A DNA stretch of 64,000 nt from Prorocentrum cordatum (GCA_963575745.1 CAUYUJ010014559.1:313869-377868), one strand, 5' to 3'. Counted from the stretch's first letter, positions 32,881 through 45,010 are shown. Made by a program: numbers and translations. The notes: a model not told the origin generated them from the sequence alone.

Positions 32881-34030
32881 CGCCGTCAGCTACGGTGCAG
32901 AGGTCACGCCGAAGCCACCGCGCGAGAAGCGGTCGGCAAAACACGAGCCCGAAGCCAGCAGCTACAGGGCAGAGGCCACGTGAGAAGCTGGAGGCGAAAG
33001 CCCGACGCCGCCAGCTGCAGCGCAGAGGCCACTGGGGAGCCACATTGCGAGAAGCGGGAAACGAAGCACGAGGCCAATGCTGTCAGCCTCAGCGCAGAAG
33101 CCACGGCGAAGCCATCACGCCAGAAGCGAGAGGCGAAGCGCGAGCCCGACACCGACAGTTACAGCGCAGAGGCCACGGCGATGACACCGCGCGAGAAGTT
33201 TGAGGCGAAGCTTGAGCCCTACGACGTCAGCTACAGCGCAGAGTCTTCGAAAAAAAAACGCCATGCGAGAAACGGGGGGCAAAGCGCGAGCCCCACGCCG
33301 TCAGCTGCAGCGCACAGGCCATGGCGAAGCCACCGTGCGAGAGACGGGAGGCGAAGCTGGAGCCCGACGCCGTCAGCTGCGACCACGGGCCTGGGTCGCG
33401 AGAAGCGCCGCAGGAACTCGTGCGAGAAATGCCCGACGAACCTGGGCGCTCGCAGAGCGAGACACTTGGCGCTGCAAAGAAGGGCGCCCAGCCGGCGTCA
33501 GCTACAGCCAGAGACATGCGAGCGCGAGCAGAGGCAGCGCGAGTGGGCAGCGGCGCTCGGCAGAGACACCCGACGCCATCAGCAACAGGCGGGGGATGTC
33601 GCGCGCGAGAGGAGACGGTAGTGGCAGCGGGCACTACCACGAGGCTGAACGCCCAGCCAAGATTAGCTACGGCCTGGGATTCATGTGAACGGCCACGCAG
33701 AGGAGAAGAGGCGCCGGCAGCATGTGGCGCGGCGAGGCTGGGAGGCATCACGTCATCAGCTACAGTCTGGGGCACATGCTTGCGATAATTGTCGTCGCCA
33801 GCTGCAGGCTGGGACACACGCGCGCAACAAAACACCGCGACGCGGGAGGGCGAAGACACGGGCCAGAACCTGAGCGCGCGAGGAACACCCGATGAACTTG
33901 AGCGCGCGCAGAGTGAGAAACAGAGTGCTGCAAGGAAGGGGGCCTCGCCGATGTCAGCTGCAGGCAGAGACGCGAGCGCGCGAGAAGAGGCGGCGCGAGC
34001 GGGCAGCGGCGCTCAGCACGGGCACCCCGC
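32881..34030. repeat. 72-bp tandem repeat and higher-order duplication
   Basis: CAGCTACAGCGCAGAGGCCA-type anchors at 32887, 32959, 33012, 33084, 33156, 33228, 33302 and 33374, mostly 72 bp apart. The block 33410-33580 is repeated in diverged form at 33880-34030. Because 72 is divisible by three, a 277-codon plus-strand frame stays open with 24-residue periodicity, but the 53-, 74- and 125-bp steps break register. I do not call a gene. Confidence 0.8.
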
Positions 34031-34384
34031 TGTTGGATAAAACAACACTTTGTTGATTAGGGTTTGTTTCTGGTGTAGTCAAAGTGCTGAGCACGCATGC
34101 CCAGCGGACGGGCCACGCGCCGAGAACAACATACCCGAAATGGTTCCGAACGCACGAGAATTGCGCACATGCTTGGAACGCGGTCTCGGCTCAGACTCCG
34201 AACGCAGAATGTGCAAACGTCGGGGGCACGCGGGCAGAGCACGTATGCCGAACGCCCGTGCTGGGCACGCGTGCGCATCGGGTGTGCCGACCACACACAC
34301 ATGCCGAACGCACGTCGTGAGCAACCGCGCCGAGCACAGAGCACGCGCACCGTGACGCAGCACTGCAGCAGAGGGGGGGGGCGT
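34031..34384. repeat. Degenerate GAACGCACG/GAGCACGC repeats
   Basis: Short interspersed units such as CCGAACGC and GAGCACGC around 34130-34350. No coding match. Confidence 0.5.
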
Positions 34385-35055
34385 GGACCTTGAAGATGTG
34401 GGGAGCTGTTTTGGGCCAAGGAAGCAACCCGAGAAGCCCCACTGGCCGTGGGGCAGCAAGGCCTCGTTTAGGGGGGGTCTTTTGTTCAGGGCAAGCCCGG
34501 ACCCCCCCCCTTGATTTGGCGCCTTGGTGGCGCACCGCAGTTTCAAAAAGGAGGTTCGAGGAGTTGTTTCGGGCCGCGGGTAAACTCCGAACAGTCCCGC
34601 GGGGCAGGAAAGCCCAGTTTGCGGGTTCGTTCGGGCCACGCCTGAACAATGCCCGTGGTGGCGCACCGCAGCACCAGAAAGGAGGTTTGGGGAGCTTTTT
34701 CGGGCCAGTGGGAAACCGCGAACAGCCCCGCGTGGCGGCAAGGCCCCGCTGAGGGTGTTCTTTCGGGCCGAGCCCGAGCAACCCCCTTTTGTTCTGGCGC
34801 GCTGGTGGCGTACACAACACCAGAAAGGATGTTCAGCGGGCTTCTTCGGGGCAAGGGAAAAACCAGAACCCCCACCCCTGGCCAAACATGAGAACCGTGG
34901 GGTCCCCGGCGCGGGGGGAAGGCTCCGCTTTGGGGGGTGTCTTCAGGCCAAACCCGAACACCCCCCCTTTCTTTGGCGATCCCCGTGCAGGGGGTGGTCC
35001 AACCTTTAGGGGGGCTCCGTCGGGCACGGAACAGCCTTGACAGTCCACCTGGCCC
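34385..35055. repeat. Degenerate 130-150-bp tandem repeat
   Basis: About five diverged copies anchored by GGTGGCGCACCGCAG (34526, 34655, 34804) and TTCGGGCC/GAACAGCCCCGCG. The long minus-strand frames over this interval are repeat artefacts. Confidence 0.75.
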
Positions 35056-35162
35056 AAATCGCCCCGGAGGCGGAACCCCAGCGAGCCCAGTAAGTGCTCA
35101 TCGGAGATTGGCCGCCCAGTGCGCCTTCCCCGATCACTCAAGTCTGAGGCCGTGCTCACCTG

Positions 35163-35477
35163 TGGCACGGGGAGGAGGAGGAGGAAGAGGAGGAGGAGGA
35201 TGAAGAGGAGGAGGCGGAGGAGGAGGAGGAGGAGGAGGAGGAGGAGGAGGAGGGACACGAGGAGGAGGAGGAAGAGGAGGAGGAGGAGGAGGACGGAAGG
35301 AAGGACAGAAGCAAGGAAGAGAGGGAGGGAGGGAGGGAGACGGGAGGGAGGGAGAGTGAGGCAGGACATGGGGGAAGGGAGGGAGGGAGGAGGCATGAGG
35401 AGGAGGAGGAGGAAGAGGAGGATGAGGAGGATGAGGAAGGAGAGCCAGGAGGAGGAGGAGGAGGAGGAGCAGGTGGA
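35163..35477. repeat. (GGA)n / (GGGA)n purine array
   Basis: GGA triplets, then GGGAGGGA tetranucleotide-like units at 35310-35390, then GGA again. Confidence 0.92.
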
Positions 35478-35846
35478 ATAAACATAAAACTAATAACACG
35501 AGCAGTAATACTACTGGTAATACTGGTGCGAGGATGAAGAATACACGTATACGAAAACTACTAAGAATAAGACCCCGAGTACAAATTACAATCGCGAGAA
35601 GAATACTAATAACACGAACCACAATAACAACAATACTAACGAACACACAACATACAACACGACACAATAATAACAATCATATTACAATACCATAATAATC
35701 CAATCCAATACAACGCAGTAATAATACAACACACTAGCAATACAACGCAATTACACACGACACAACAGGAACATGACAACACAAAACAACACACTTAGCA
35801 TAACAACACGAAATACAATAGCAACACGCAATCCAAACTCTGCATG
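35478..35846. other. AT-rich, A/C-biased low-complexity segment
   Basis: The plus strand is dominated by AATAC, ACAACAC and AATAATAC with few G or T runs, in sharp contrast to the GC-rich neighbours. It ends where the LINE reading frame starts. It has no internal period I can fix. Confidence 0.7.
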
Positions 35847-38617
35847 ACAACGGTGGCGGCTAACATCGACAAGGAGTTCCAGACGCCAGAGCGGGCTTCG
35901 AGCCTCGAGGATAGGATTGGCGTCACAATGAAGCTCATTCGTGCAGTGGAGAACGGCTTCGTTAACAGCATCTCGGATTGTTTGTTGTGGTATCCGCTCC
36001 TGAAGGACATCGTAGGCAACCCCTACGCTCTCGACCGGAACAACTCCCGCCACCTCCGCCCGGCCAGGGACCATGTGATTGAGCTCGCACGGGAACACGC
36101 TCTCGATGAGTTGGGCAAGTCCCACAGAGACCTGACCTCAGGGCAAACCCAGCGCGCCATGCAGGCCAGGCAACGGAACGGGGCTCATCTACAGGATTAC
36201 GCCGGGTCGTTCCTGCAGCGTCGGCGCCGTCGTGGACGCCGCCGGGGAGATCCAGGTCACGCCGGACAGATTGGTTGCCGTCTTCCGCGAGCATTGGTCG
36301 AACATTTTCACGGCTCACGGCATCGACGACGCCCTGCTGGAGAACTGGCTGGACGACGACATGGACAGCAGACCGGCCAGTGAGGTACAGCCCTTCCCCC
36401 GCGAAGAGTTCAGGCTCAAGAAAAAACACATCCGCTACGCCATCTTGAATGCCAAGAACACCGCCCCCGGCCCCGACGGGATTCCGTTCCGGGCTTTGTC
36501 TCGCGTTCGGGGCCTGTTCGCGGGCATCTTCACGAGGCGGCCAAGGCGCTGTGCAGCGACCAGGGCGCGGAACTCATGGAGGCGGACTACGAGGACGTCA
36601 ACGTCAGTCTTCTCTACATTCTTCCGAAGAAGGCGTCGGGCACTTGCCCGACCGGTGAGGGCTACTACGATTCCGAGAACGTCCGCCCGCTGAACGTGAC
36701 GAACGCCGACAATCGGTTGCTCGTCAACGCCGTCCGCATGGCGATCGAAAAATGCATCGGCTCCAGGGCTTCCGCCGTCCAGCGGGGGTTCATTGGGGAC
36801 CTTTCCCTCCTCGCCAACCTGGTCGACGTCGAGGAGGCGATGGCGCTAGGCGCCTGTGAGTCCGAGGGCGCCGCGGCCGTGTTTCTCGACTTCGCGGCGG
36901 CTTTCCCGTCCATTGAGCACGTCTTCGTGAGAAAGGTATTGCGGAAGCTGGGCTGGCCACTGTGGCTGTTCAAGTTCATCGACACGTGTGCGCGAGGAAC
37001 CAAATGTCATCGTCTTGGGCGGCTCCTGGCATCGGGTTTTCGACGTCACCGGGGGCATCCGACAAGGTTGCCCTCTATCCCTCTCCCGTTTGCCGTGGCC
37101 TCCAACCTAGCGCCGTGCACAATGCTGCGGAAGATCCCCAGTGGCGCGCTCAGAGTTCATGCGGACGACGCGGCCTTTGGCCCCGTTCGACGCCCAGGCC
37201 GCCCGGGAGCGCCTGCACAGCGTCGGCCCCGCATGGGGCGGCCTGGAGATCAGCTCTAAAGCCAAATACTTGAAATTCGTGGTGGGCCCAGGCTGGGGGG
37301 AGTTGTCCTGGCGCGCGCCATTCGACAAATACGCGGCCAGGGGGGAACTTCGGGTAGCAGTAGGACCAGGCATGATGAACACGCTGGACGCGCACTCGGT
37401 CTTCGTAGCGCCCGTGCTGACATTCATCTCTCATCTGGACCCTCTGCCACCGTTTTCGTGGACGTCGAGGCCGAGGTCTGTCAGATTATGTTCCTGGGCC
37501 CCTCGGAGTGGATGTGGGCCAGCTGCTTGAAATCGCTCAAGATGTATTCTTTGTTCGAAGGATTTGTTCGACGTCCACTGGTCGGCCGTGGCGGCGCGGG
37601 CGAGCGTGGCGCTGCACGGAGGCCTTCGGGCCCAGATGCGGGCCAAGGCGCTTCGGCAGGCGATCGGCTGGCCGAGGAATGCCGCCCTCGCGGTCTGCAT
37701 GCTTCCTTGGCTGTCCCAGAACTTCTTGTTCTCATTATCCGACGCCGTCGACCAATTCCAGTCCAGGGAGCGGCACCTTCACGTTGAAATGTCGTTGCTG
37801 CGCCGCGACGGCCTCGCAGTCCAGGAGCGCGAGGGCTGGCAGGCCCGGGCGGGAGTTTCTCAATCCACGCGGCGAGGGCCTAGCCAGAGCGCACGCCCAG
37901 GCCCGCCTCGAACGGTGGCGTTCCCCAGCCTTGCCTGGCCACCGAGTCCACAGATGGTGGAGCACTTTACGAGCTACGTCAGCCTGGCTACCGCCGAGAG
38001 TGACAGCTTGCCAATTGCGGACGGCGTTCAACGGTTGGCTGACGAGCCGCCGAATACAAGGCAACGGCAAGTGCATATTTGGATGCAGGGCCGAAGACAG
38101 CATCGAACACGATGCCTTCTGCCAGTCGTTCCACCACGCGTGCACCCGGAAGCCGAACTTGCGCAAGCCACCTCCTGAGTGTTGCCTCGATGATTTTCTT
38201 GGCATTGCCCCACATACCGCTGAACTCAGGCTCCAGCCATGGCAGCGGCGGTCAGAGCCATTGCTGTATATGCCTTGTGCAGGACGCACAACGCCGTCTC
38301 GCACGGCGCTGGCTCTATTGCAAGTGCGAAGTTGTTCATTGGTTTTCTACGCGAGGCTATTCGCGGCCACGCGAAAGCTCTGGGCCTCGGGGCTTCCGCC
38401 TTCAAGCGACCGCGCCCCAAGTCTTCCCTCTTCTTCTCTCGCCTCCCTCCTCTCCCCCCGCCCCCCTCATTTCAGGTCTGGGTCTTTTGGTCGTGGCCGG
38501 CTGGTGGCGGCGCTCGCCCTGCAGGTTCGCCTGGCGAGGTCGACGAGTGTGAATGCGAATCTTCTTACGCCGGCCGCGCAGCGGTCCGGGGTGCAGTCCC
38601 AGCGCCTTTCGGACTAG
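35844..38617 (+). pseudogene. Decayed LINE-type retrotransposon (RT and C-terminal region)
   Basis: RT motifs occur in order but in different frames. TAPGPDGIPFRAL lies near 36460. RPLNVTNADNRLLVNAVRMA (motif 2) lies near 36690, QRGFIGDLS near 36780, and FLDFAAAFPSIEH (motif A) at about 36880-36920. Motif B GIRQGCPLS is out of frame near 37050. The catalytic box reads VHADDAAF (37155-37178), with His for Tyr, followed by KYLKFVVGPGW near 37270. A C-terminal NGWLTSRR...CIFGC...EDSIEHD...C motif lies near 38030-38120. At least five frame changes are required, so it cannot encode a working enzyme. No endonuclease domain is visible upstream of 35844, so the copy is 5'-truncated. It is related to the fragment at 0.5-1.15 kb. 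Confidence 0.8.
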
Positions 38618-39654
38618 GGCCAAAACGACGGTGGCGGCGTACACTGTTGCAGCAGACAGATGGGAACCTGTTTGTGCTGGCCTATCTGTGCACGCTCAAA
38701 ATGTTACGTAAGACCAGATTTTCCTGCTGTGCTATTCGCTACTGCTCGGCAGAAGGGCAGAGTGGCTGCACTCTTCACAACGAGTTGGCCGAGGAAGCGC
38801 GCACTCTCCGTGAGTGTTCTGCAAGTTTTCCGCCACTCCGCATTTTCGGTTGCCTCGGACTCCCCCCTCTCCTCTCTTTCCTCCCGCGCTCGCCTCCTGG
38901 AGGCGGAGCTCAGGCTTACCCTGCTGGTGCAGGCCTGTTCTCTGCCTCCTCTGCCTGCTCCTCCTCTCTCCCCTCAATTGGCAATTGCCCACGCGGCCAC
39001 CGGGGCTCACTGCTTCGAGGGTGGCCGGCGGGTCGGGCGGGGCCCGGGAGACAATTCGGCGGCTGCCACCTTGCGGGAGGTGGTATCCACGTTCGCACTG
39101 CCATTGTTGAGGTCGGCGCTGTCTCCGAGGTTCCGTGATGGGGGGGCTCGCCGCGCCTGTTTCCTGGCTCTTGCGCCGCTCCCTCTTAGGTCGTTTTTTT
39201 GTTGCGGGCCTGGTCAGCCCTCTCCGCTTGCCGCCTCTCCTCCCGCCTTCTTGGTGATTTCCACTTCATCTGATCGAGCTGCCGCCGGCAGGTTTGCGTG
39301 GTGAGTTACGGAGCTTCGTGTTGCGCCTTAGCTTTGTATACAACCCTAGCTTGATTGTTGTTTCCCCCCTTCTTTGTCCTTCCCCTCCCCCTCGTATTCC
39401 CTCCTCCTTGGACTCTAGGTGTCACTTTGTTGGTCGTTCTGCCCAGTCTCGGTTGCGACCGCTAAGTTGCCACCGCGAGGTCTTAATCCGGATGCGATTT
39501 CTTGTCTCCGGCAAGCAGTGCACGTGTCTCCCAGTTTGTTCACTGGATAGTTTAATTGTCCGCATGTCTGCGCTCCCGCATGTTCCGCCTGCATTTCTTT
39601 CGCGCCGCTAGTGGAGGCTTTCGCTTGGATGTCCGCTCTCCTCTTCTCACTTCA
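38618..39654. other. LINE 3' flank, no recognisable gene
   Basis: C/T-rich sequence without a poly(A) tail. Frames are unrecognised. Confidence 0.4.
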
Positions 39655-39819
39655 AAAAACATTAACAACCATAGGAACATTAAGATTGTGAAGAAGAAAG
39701 CGACGAACACAACTCATAAAAAGAGGACGAGCACTCATAATCAATGAACATAAGAAGAATTCGCAATACACAAAACTAAGAGGGATAAGAGAAGAAATAT
39801 CAAAACTGGTACGAATAAG
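39655..39819. other. A-rich low-complexity segment
   Basis: AACATTAAC, AAGAAGAAAG and CATAAAAAG runs. Like the segment at 35478-35846, it borders a GGA array. Confidence 0.6.
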
Positions 39820-40745
39820 AGGAGGACGAGGACGAGGAGGAGGGTGAAGAGGCGGGAAGAGGAAGATGAGGAGGAGGAGGCATGATGATGATGAGGATGA
39901 GGAGGAGCAGGACGAGGACGAGGAGGTGGAGGATAATGAGGAGGAGGGGGATGAGGAGGAGAAGGAGGACGAGGAGGAGGAGGAGGAGGAGGAGGACGAG
40001 GAGGAGGAGTATCATGAGGAGGAGGGGGATGAGGAGGAGAAGGGAGGAGGGAAGGGAGGAGGAGGATAGAGGAGAGGAGGAGGAGGAGCAGGACGAGGAC
40101 GAGGAGGTGGAGGATAAAGAGGAGGAGGGGGATGAGGAGGAAGGAGGACGAGGACGAGGAGGAGGAGGAGGAGGAGGAGGAGGAGGAGGAGGAGGATCAT
40201 GAGGAGGAGGGGGATGAGGAGGAGAGGGAGGAGGAAGAGGAGGAGGAGGAGGATAGAGGAGGAGGAGGAGCAGGACGAGGACGATGACGACGACGAGGAC
40301 GAGGAGGCCGAGGAAAACGAGGAGGACGAGGAGGACGAGGAGGAGGAGAACGAGGAGGATGAGGAGGACGAGCAGGACGAGGAGGACGAGGAGAACGATA
40401 TGGACGAGGAGGAGGAGGAGGAGGAGAAGCAGGAGGAGGAGGCGGAGGACGAGGAGGAGGAGGAGGAGGAACAAGAGGAGGAACAAGAGGAGGAACATCA
40501 TATGGAGAAGAACACGGAGGAGGCGGATGCGGAGGAGGAGGCGGAGGCGGAGGAGGAGTAGGAAGAGGAGCAAGAGGAGAAAAAGGAGGAGGAGGCTGAG
40601 CAGGACGAGGAGGAGGAGGAGGTGGGGAGGAGGAGGAGGAAGAGGAGCAGGAGGAGGAGCAGCAGGAGGAGGAGGAGGATAATGATGTGGAAGAAGAAGA
40701 AAAAGACGAAGCATAAGAGGAGGAGGAGGAGGAGGAATAAGACTA
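39820..40745. repeat. (GGA/GAC)n array of about 930 bp
   Basis: GGAGGAGGA mixed with GACGAGGAC and ATGAGGAGG. Two large sections (39890-40070 and 40080-40260) look like duplications of each other, both with GGAGCAGGACGAGGACGAGG. Glu/Asp and Leu/Ser frames are artefacts. Confidence 0.92.
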
Positions 40746-41339
40746 ACAAGAGTTACCAGACTAATAAGAATGGCTTCCAGCCTCTGCTGGCACGGCCAAG
40801 TGGTCGGGCCTCAACCGCCCTGCGGCGGGCATACGCGCTTCAGGGCGGCGACACCACGGCTCAAATGTACAAAGCAGACGGCCCACGAGGCCTTACAACA
40901 TTGCCAAACATTATCCCCCGAGCTTTCGCCCGTGTTTTGGGCTTTGGTTTTGAAACGCGCCGCTCCTGAGACATACATCGGCTGAATGGCCCCCGAGGAA
41001 GAAGAGGAAGCGGCAGCAGCAGCAGCACTTACGGGAGGAGGAGGTCAAGGAAGACGGGCTGAATTCACCAGCATCGGCTTGCGCGAAAGTTGGCGCGCGA
41101 CGGTGGCCACGGCACGAGCGCTTGCAGCAGCAGAGGCTCGCCGCTCCGCCGCGTCCCCACCCTCCCCATCCAGAGTCACCACCCCGTCCCCCGTCCCACG
41201 CTGCTGCACGTCATGGCCTACATACTGCTGCTCACTACTGACTCTCTGCTGCAAATGCTGTGGCTCACTGCTCACTTCGTGATGCGATCCAGCAACTTGG
41301 CCGCATCACTCTCTGTAGGACCCCGCGCAGGGCTACACC
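40746..41339. other. No recognisable gene
   Basis: Mixed sequence. Short direct repeats of ACTGCTGCTCAC/CTCACTGCTCAC at 41225-41280. Confidence 0.4.
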
Positions 41340-41990
41340 TACCTTGCGCTCCCCTACCTTGCGCTACCTGCCTTGCGAGTGGCTCTGATCCTGCACGCGC
41401 GAACATCGTCCGCGAGCTCGATCGAATCCTTTACCGGCACTGCGTCGCGCCAGTATACCTCGAAGCATTCTTTGCAATCCTTTGAGAACTGTGGATCTTG
41501 CCCCGCCGATTGCACCAGAGCCACCCTTATCTTCAGAAAAGGAATTCCTAGAGAAGCCGCACCGCCGCCGCTCTTTCTTAATTGCTGGACCATGCTGTGA
41601 TACTTCACCCTTTGCTTTGGCGGCAACGGTCGCGAATCGGGAGCAGAAATGTTAAGAAGACGATCCCGCAGATGTCCCTCAATTCTGCTGCGCTAGTGAG
41701 AGAAAGCTTTGATAGAATTGTCACGAGCTGTTTCAGAATGTCCCCGACTCCGCCTTTCGCCTGCTGCGTACTGCTGCGTAGCTGCCGCCACGTGCTTCGC
41801 CGCCTTCGCTGCTGGCTCTCCGCTGCCGTCAGCCCCATCTTGAGAGAGAGGCTCCAGCATCCTGGCGGAACGCTTATCCGTGTGCGCAGTTGCGTCGAAG
41901 CCAAGAAGGACGGTGCTCTGGGAAAGGACCAAGATACGTGCGTCAATGGTTATGCGACGCCACGAAGCTGCGGCCATTGAACACACAAGA
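41340..41990 (-). pseudogene. Decayed coding sequence, unnamed protein
   Basis: Three minus-strand frames follow on from one another. 41986 to about 41757 encodes LLGFDATAHTDKRSAR and AAKHVAAATQQYAAG. About 41757-41640 encodes LKQLVTILSKLSLTSAAELR-DICGIVFLTFLLP. About 41626-41354 encodes RVKYHSMVQQLRKSGGGAAS, then LGIPFLKIRVALVQSA and ELADDVRACRIRATRK. The protein reads naturally across the joins, so I infer two frameshifts in one former gene. It resembles multi-copy hypothetical proteins of dinoflagellates, but I cannot assign a function. Confidence 0.55.
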
Positions 41991-42417
41991 CGGGCACTGG
42001 TATGATGATGGTATGCTCGGAGGCTAAAGATGTCGAGCCGCTACATCACTACCAAATCCTCGAGCTAACGAATCGCGGAGGTGTCGTCGACATGTGCCTT
42101 GAGAGGCAAACGTGGTAAGGCACACAAAGTACTGTTTAGAGACACTCAGGATACTCGATAAGGGCTGATGCCCATGTCCAGCTATACTATGTGCACAGCA
42201 CGTCGATATGTTAACATAGCGCCGCACACAATGCCACTGCTATCACACATCATGCACTCATACTGTTTCTCGATCTCGATCACACTTCTGGCTAGCTCAG
42301 GCTTGGGGCCAAGTCCAGGAATCTGTCCAGCAGGGGGTACAGCTACAGTGAGAGATTTACTCCGAAGCTCGCTCACATCAACGCGTAATATCATACCACC
42401 CGCTTCCTCCGAGCGAA
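41991..42417. other. No recognisable gene
   Basis: Relatively AT-rich sequence with no coding match. Confidence 0.4.
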
Positions 42418-43240
42418 TCAATTCCATGAACCATCCAGGAAAGCTAGCAAATCAGGGCCATCTCCGAACACCCCCAAGGCCTCCACATCCTCCCACTTCA
42501 TCGGGACCCAAGGATGAGCCTCGGCACTAAGAAGACCATTGACCCCAAACGAGTGACGATGTGCAACAGTGGCAAGCAGCGCTGCAATGACTTGTCTGTG
42601 AAACTGTGAACGACGCACAAGTTCCTGAAGACCCGCAGTCGCCTGGTCCAAGCCTCAAGCTTGGGTGAAACCATCCGCCAATGAGCCAGAACTTCAGCAT
42701 TCCAGAGAGACCGCGAATGACGCGCAGCATGCGGATCAAATGCGTCGCCACACATGGCACGCCGAGCAACGGCTGCAATCTGGATAGTCTCCGATATTCT
42801 GCACTAGATGGAACATACGCATCGATACCAGACAGCCTTGCATTGCACACCTTGCTCATAAACAAACAGCGTCGTAATCGATCCAGAATGCAAGGAAGAT
42901 GCCCACAACTCCCCATGGAATAATAACCATATTGCGTTGCGTTACACTTTGCTATAAGTTCGACGCCATACCGTTGAGGCTGAGCACTGACTTGGAAGCC
43001 ACTGGATTCGATCACCTGCGCAGTTCGACAAGTCACAGAAAGCACCTTCTCGCAAGAGCCGAAGTGCTTCCGATGACCCCCTCCCCACAAAGCATACCAA
43101 CGTATCTTGCGTACTCAGTTTCTAGGTCCAGATCTAGATCTGCAATATCATCAGCATGCTTCGTCCAAGACAGGTCCTTCATCGTGCCAGACACAGGGCA
43201 GCGTACATGTAGGTAGCGCGAATCACGATCCCAGCCATGC
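42418..43240 (-). pseudogene. LINE reverse-transcriptase C-terminal remnant
   Basis: Minus-strand frames in order: about 43240-43033 contains SGTMKDLSWTKHADDIADLD, whose HADD is the RT catalytic box (43145-43162), again with His for Tyr. The frame 43090-42527 continues with ILDRLRRCLFMSKVCNARLS, GIDAYVPSSAEYRRLSRLQP and a hydrophobic RMLRVIRGL stretch typical of the thumb/connection region. A last part (42755-42418) holds EAWTRRLRVFRNL and HRQVIAALLA. At least two frameshifts. It is upside-down relative to the LINE at 35.8 kb. Confidence 0.6.
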
Positions 43241-43261
43241 TGGGCCCGAGGAGGATAAGGA

Positions 43262-43462
43262 TCGAGAGGGAGAATGAGGATGAGGAGGAGAAGAAGGAGG
43301 AGCAGGAGCAGGAGGAGGATCTGGAGGAGGAGGAGGAGGAGGAGGAGGAGGAGGAGGAGGAGGAGGAGTAGGAGGGGGAGGGAGGAGCAGGAAGAGGGTG
43401 AAGAGGATGAGGAGGAGGAGGAGGAGGAGGGAGGAGGAGGAGGAGGAGGAGGAGGGGGAGCG
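43262..43462. repeat. (GGA)n array
   Basis: GGA triplets with GAC and GCA interruptions, just upstream (on minus) of the LINE remnant. Confidence 0.9.
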
Positions 43463-44059
43463 CGCCCTAAGGAAGAACGAGCAGCGCACGCTGGAGCTGC
43501 GTGCGCCGCCCCCCACCCCCCGCGCGGGGTCCTCGCCGCACCGGCACGGCGCGAGGGGCCCACGACCCTCCGGCACTTCGCTGCGACAGCGAGGGTCGAC
43601 GACGGCCCACGGCCCTCGCGCCTCGCGCCACGAGGGCGAGCAGGGTTGGCCACGCACAGAGGGGGGTAGGGGGAGGGGGTAAAGCTTCCGGGAATCACCC
43701 CTGCTTCTCAGAAGGCGTGGGCCTTCTCTGCAGATGTACGGTAGGTTCGTGTCGTTGAACGCCGCGGGTGACCCAGAATCGTTCGATGTGGAACGATCCC
43801 CGCGGTGTCAGAAACCAACGGCGAAGTCGGCACGAAACGAACCTGACGTAGGGTCAGCACCTCCTAAGGAGCAGCCTGCTTCTAAGAAGCCTTTTCCCCT
43901 CCCCCTACCCCCTTGTGCGCGTCGCCAAGAGGAGGGCCCAGCTTTTCGGCCTCAACGCTCGAGGAAGCGTAGTGTGAGCCCTGGAACAGTAATTTACCTC
44001 CCCATCCCCGTCCTCTCCTGGGGCGGGGAAGTCGTTGCCGCCCGCGACAGATTCGCTAT
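43463..44059. other. No recognisable gene
   Basis: GC-rich sequence without supported coding. Confidence 0.4.
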
Positions 44060-44175
44060 TCATCTCCCCGCCGTCGCCGTCGTCGTCGTCGCCGTCGCCG
44101 TCGTCGTCGTCGTCGTCATCGTCGGCCGGCGTCGTTCGTCGTCGTCGTTCGTCGTCGTCGGTTCGCCGTCGCGCT
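44060..44175. repeat. (GTC)n array
   Basis: GTCGTCGTC and GTCGCCGTC triplets. Confidence 0.85.
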
Positions 44176-44599
44176 ATTTTTCGCCCCGCGTCGCCGTCGG
44201 TGTTTGGCCGCCGACGCATTTGTGATTCTTCGTCCCAAAACAATTTATCTGTTCTTGAGCCTACATCATGCATGGAGTAAGGCGCGTGGATTAGCGACGG
44301 CGATGCTCGCGCGTGTGCGCCGATAGAGCCCTGCGCTCCGCCACGCTGGTCCCAGGCAGGCTGCTGCCCACAGGAGGGGGACGAGGGGAGAAGCAGGCAG
44401 ACGGCGATGGGCGTGCAGGCGGGAGGCCAGGGCCGGCGGGGCGGGCGGGCGGGCGGAAGGGGGGCCTGGCGGACAGCAGGCAGGGAGCTGATTAGCGACG
44501 TGTCCTGTTTCCGCGCGGAGTCGGCGCGTTCCGTCGCTAAGTCAGCGCATTGGCCTCACGCTTCGGTGGGGTGCCCTCCCAGCTCCGAAAGAGCGCGTT

Positions 44600-44720
44600 C
44601 TGTGGACTCTGCGGAGAGGGGGGGGTCGAACCGGGCCCCCCCCCACCCCCACCCTTTAAGGTGAGGGGGGGTGGGGGTCGAATTGGGCGGGGGTCCTCCC
44701 CTTGCGCCGGCGCCGGCGCC
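44600..44720. repeat. G-run / C-run hairpin
   Basis: GGGGGGGTCGAACCGGGCC, a long C/A-rich run, then CTTTAAGG and a G-rich run ending GGTCGAATTGGG. It can fold on itself or form G-quadruplexes. A similar GGGGTCGGTTCGAACCCC string occurs at 48560-48590. Confidence 0.6.
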
Positions 44721-44754
44721 GTTGGGCAGCAACGACGATGACGACGCCGACGAC

Positions 44755-45010
44755 GACTATCGAGCTCCCCAAATAGGGTGCGATTAAAGCTGGACCGAGC
44801 CCTAGTAGGGTTCTTTTAGGTTTGGGTCGAGCCCTATTATGATTTAATTGGAGCTGGATCCAGCCCCAGGGGGGTGCTAGTGGGGCTGGATTGAGCCCTT
44901 GTAGGATTCAGTCAAGCACGGATTCCGCCCCTTTGGGATGCGAGTTGGATCGAGCCTTCGTAAGATTCAATCACACTTGGATCCAGCTATAGTGGAATTC
45001 TCGTAGATAT
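44755..45010. repeat. AT-richer degenerate repeat (GGGTCGAGCCCT family), locus 1
   Basis: Four to five diverged units combining GGATCGAGCCTTCGTAAGAT-type strings with TTGGATCCAGC. The same elements appear at 48290-48520. Confidence 0.65.

Noticed and set aside
32788-33621. 277-codon frame in the 72-bp repeat
   Set aside because: Open because the unit length is a multiple of three; irregular units break the register and no family is recognised.
34079-34885. 268-codon minus-strand frame
   Set aside because: Lies entirely in a 130-150-bp tandem repeat; the residues repeat with it and match no family.
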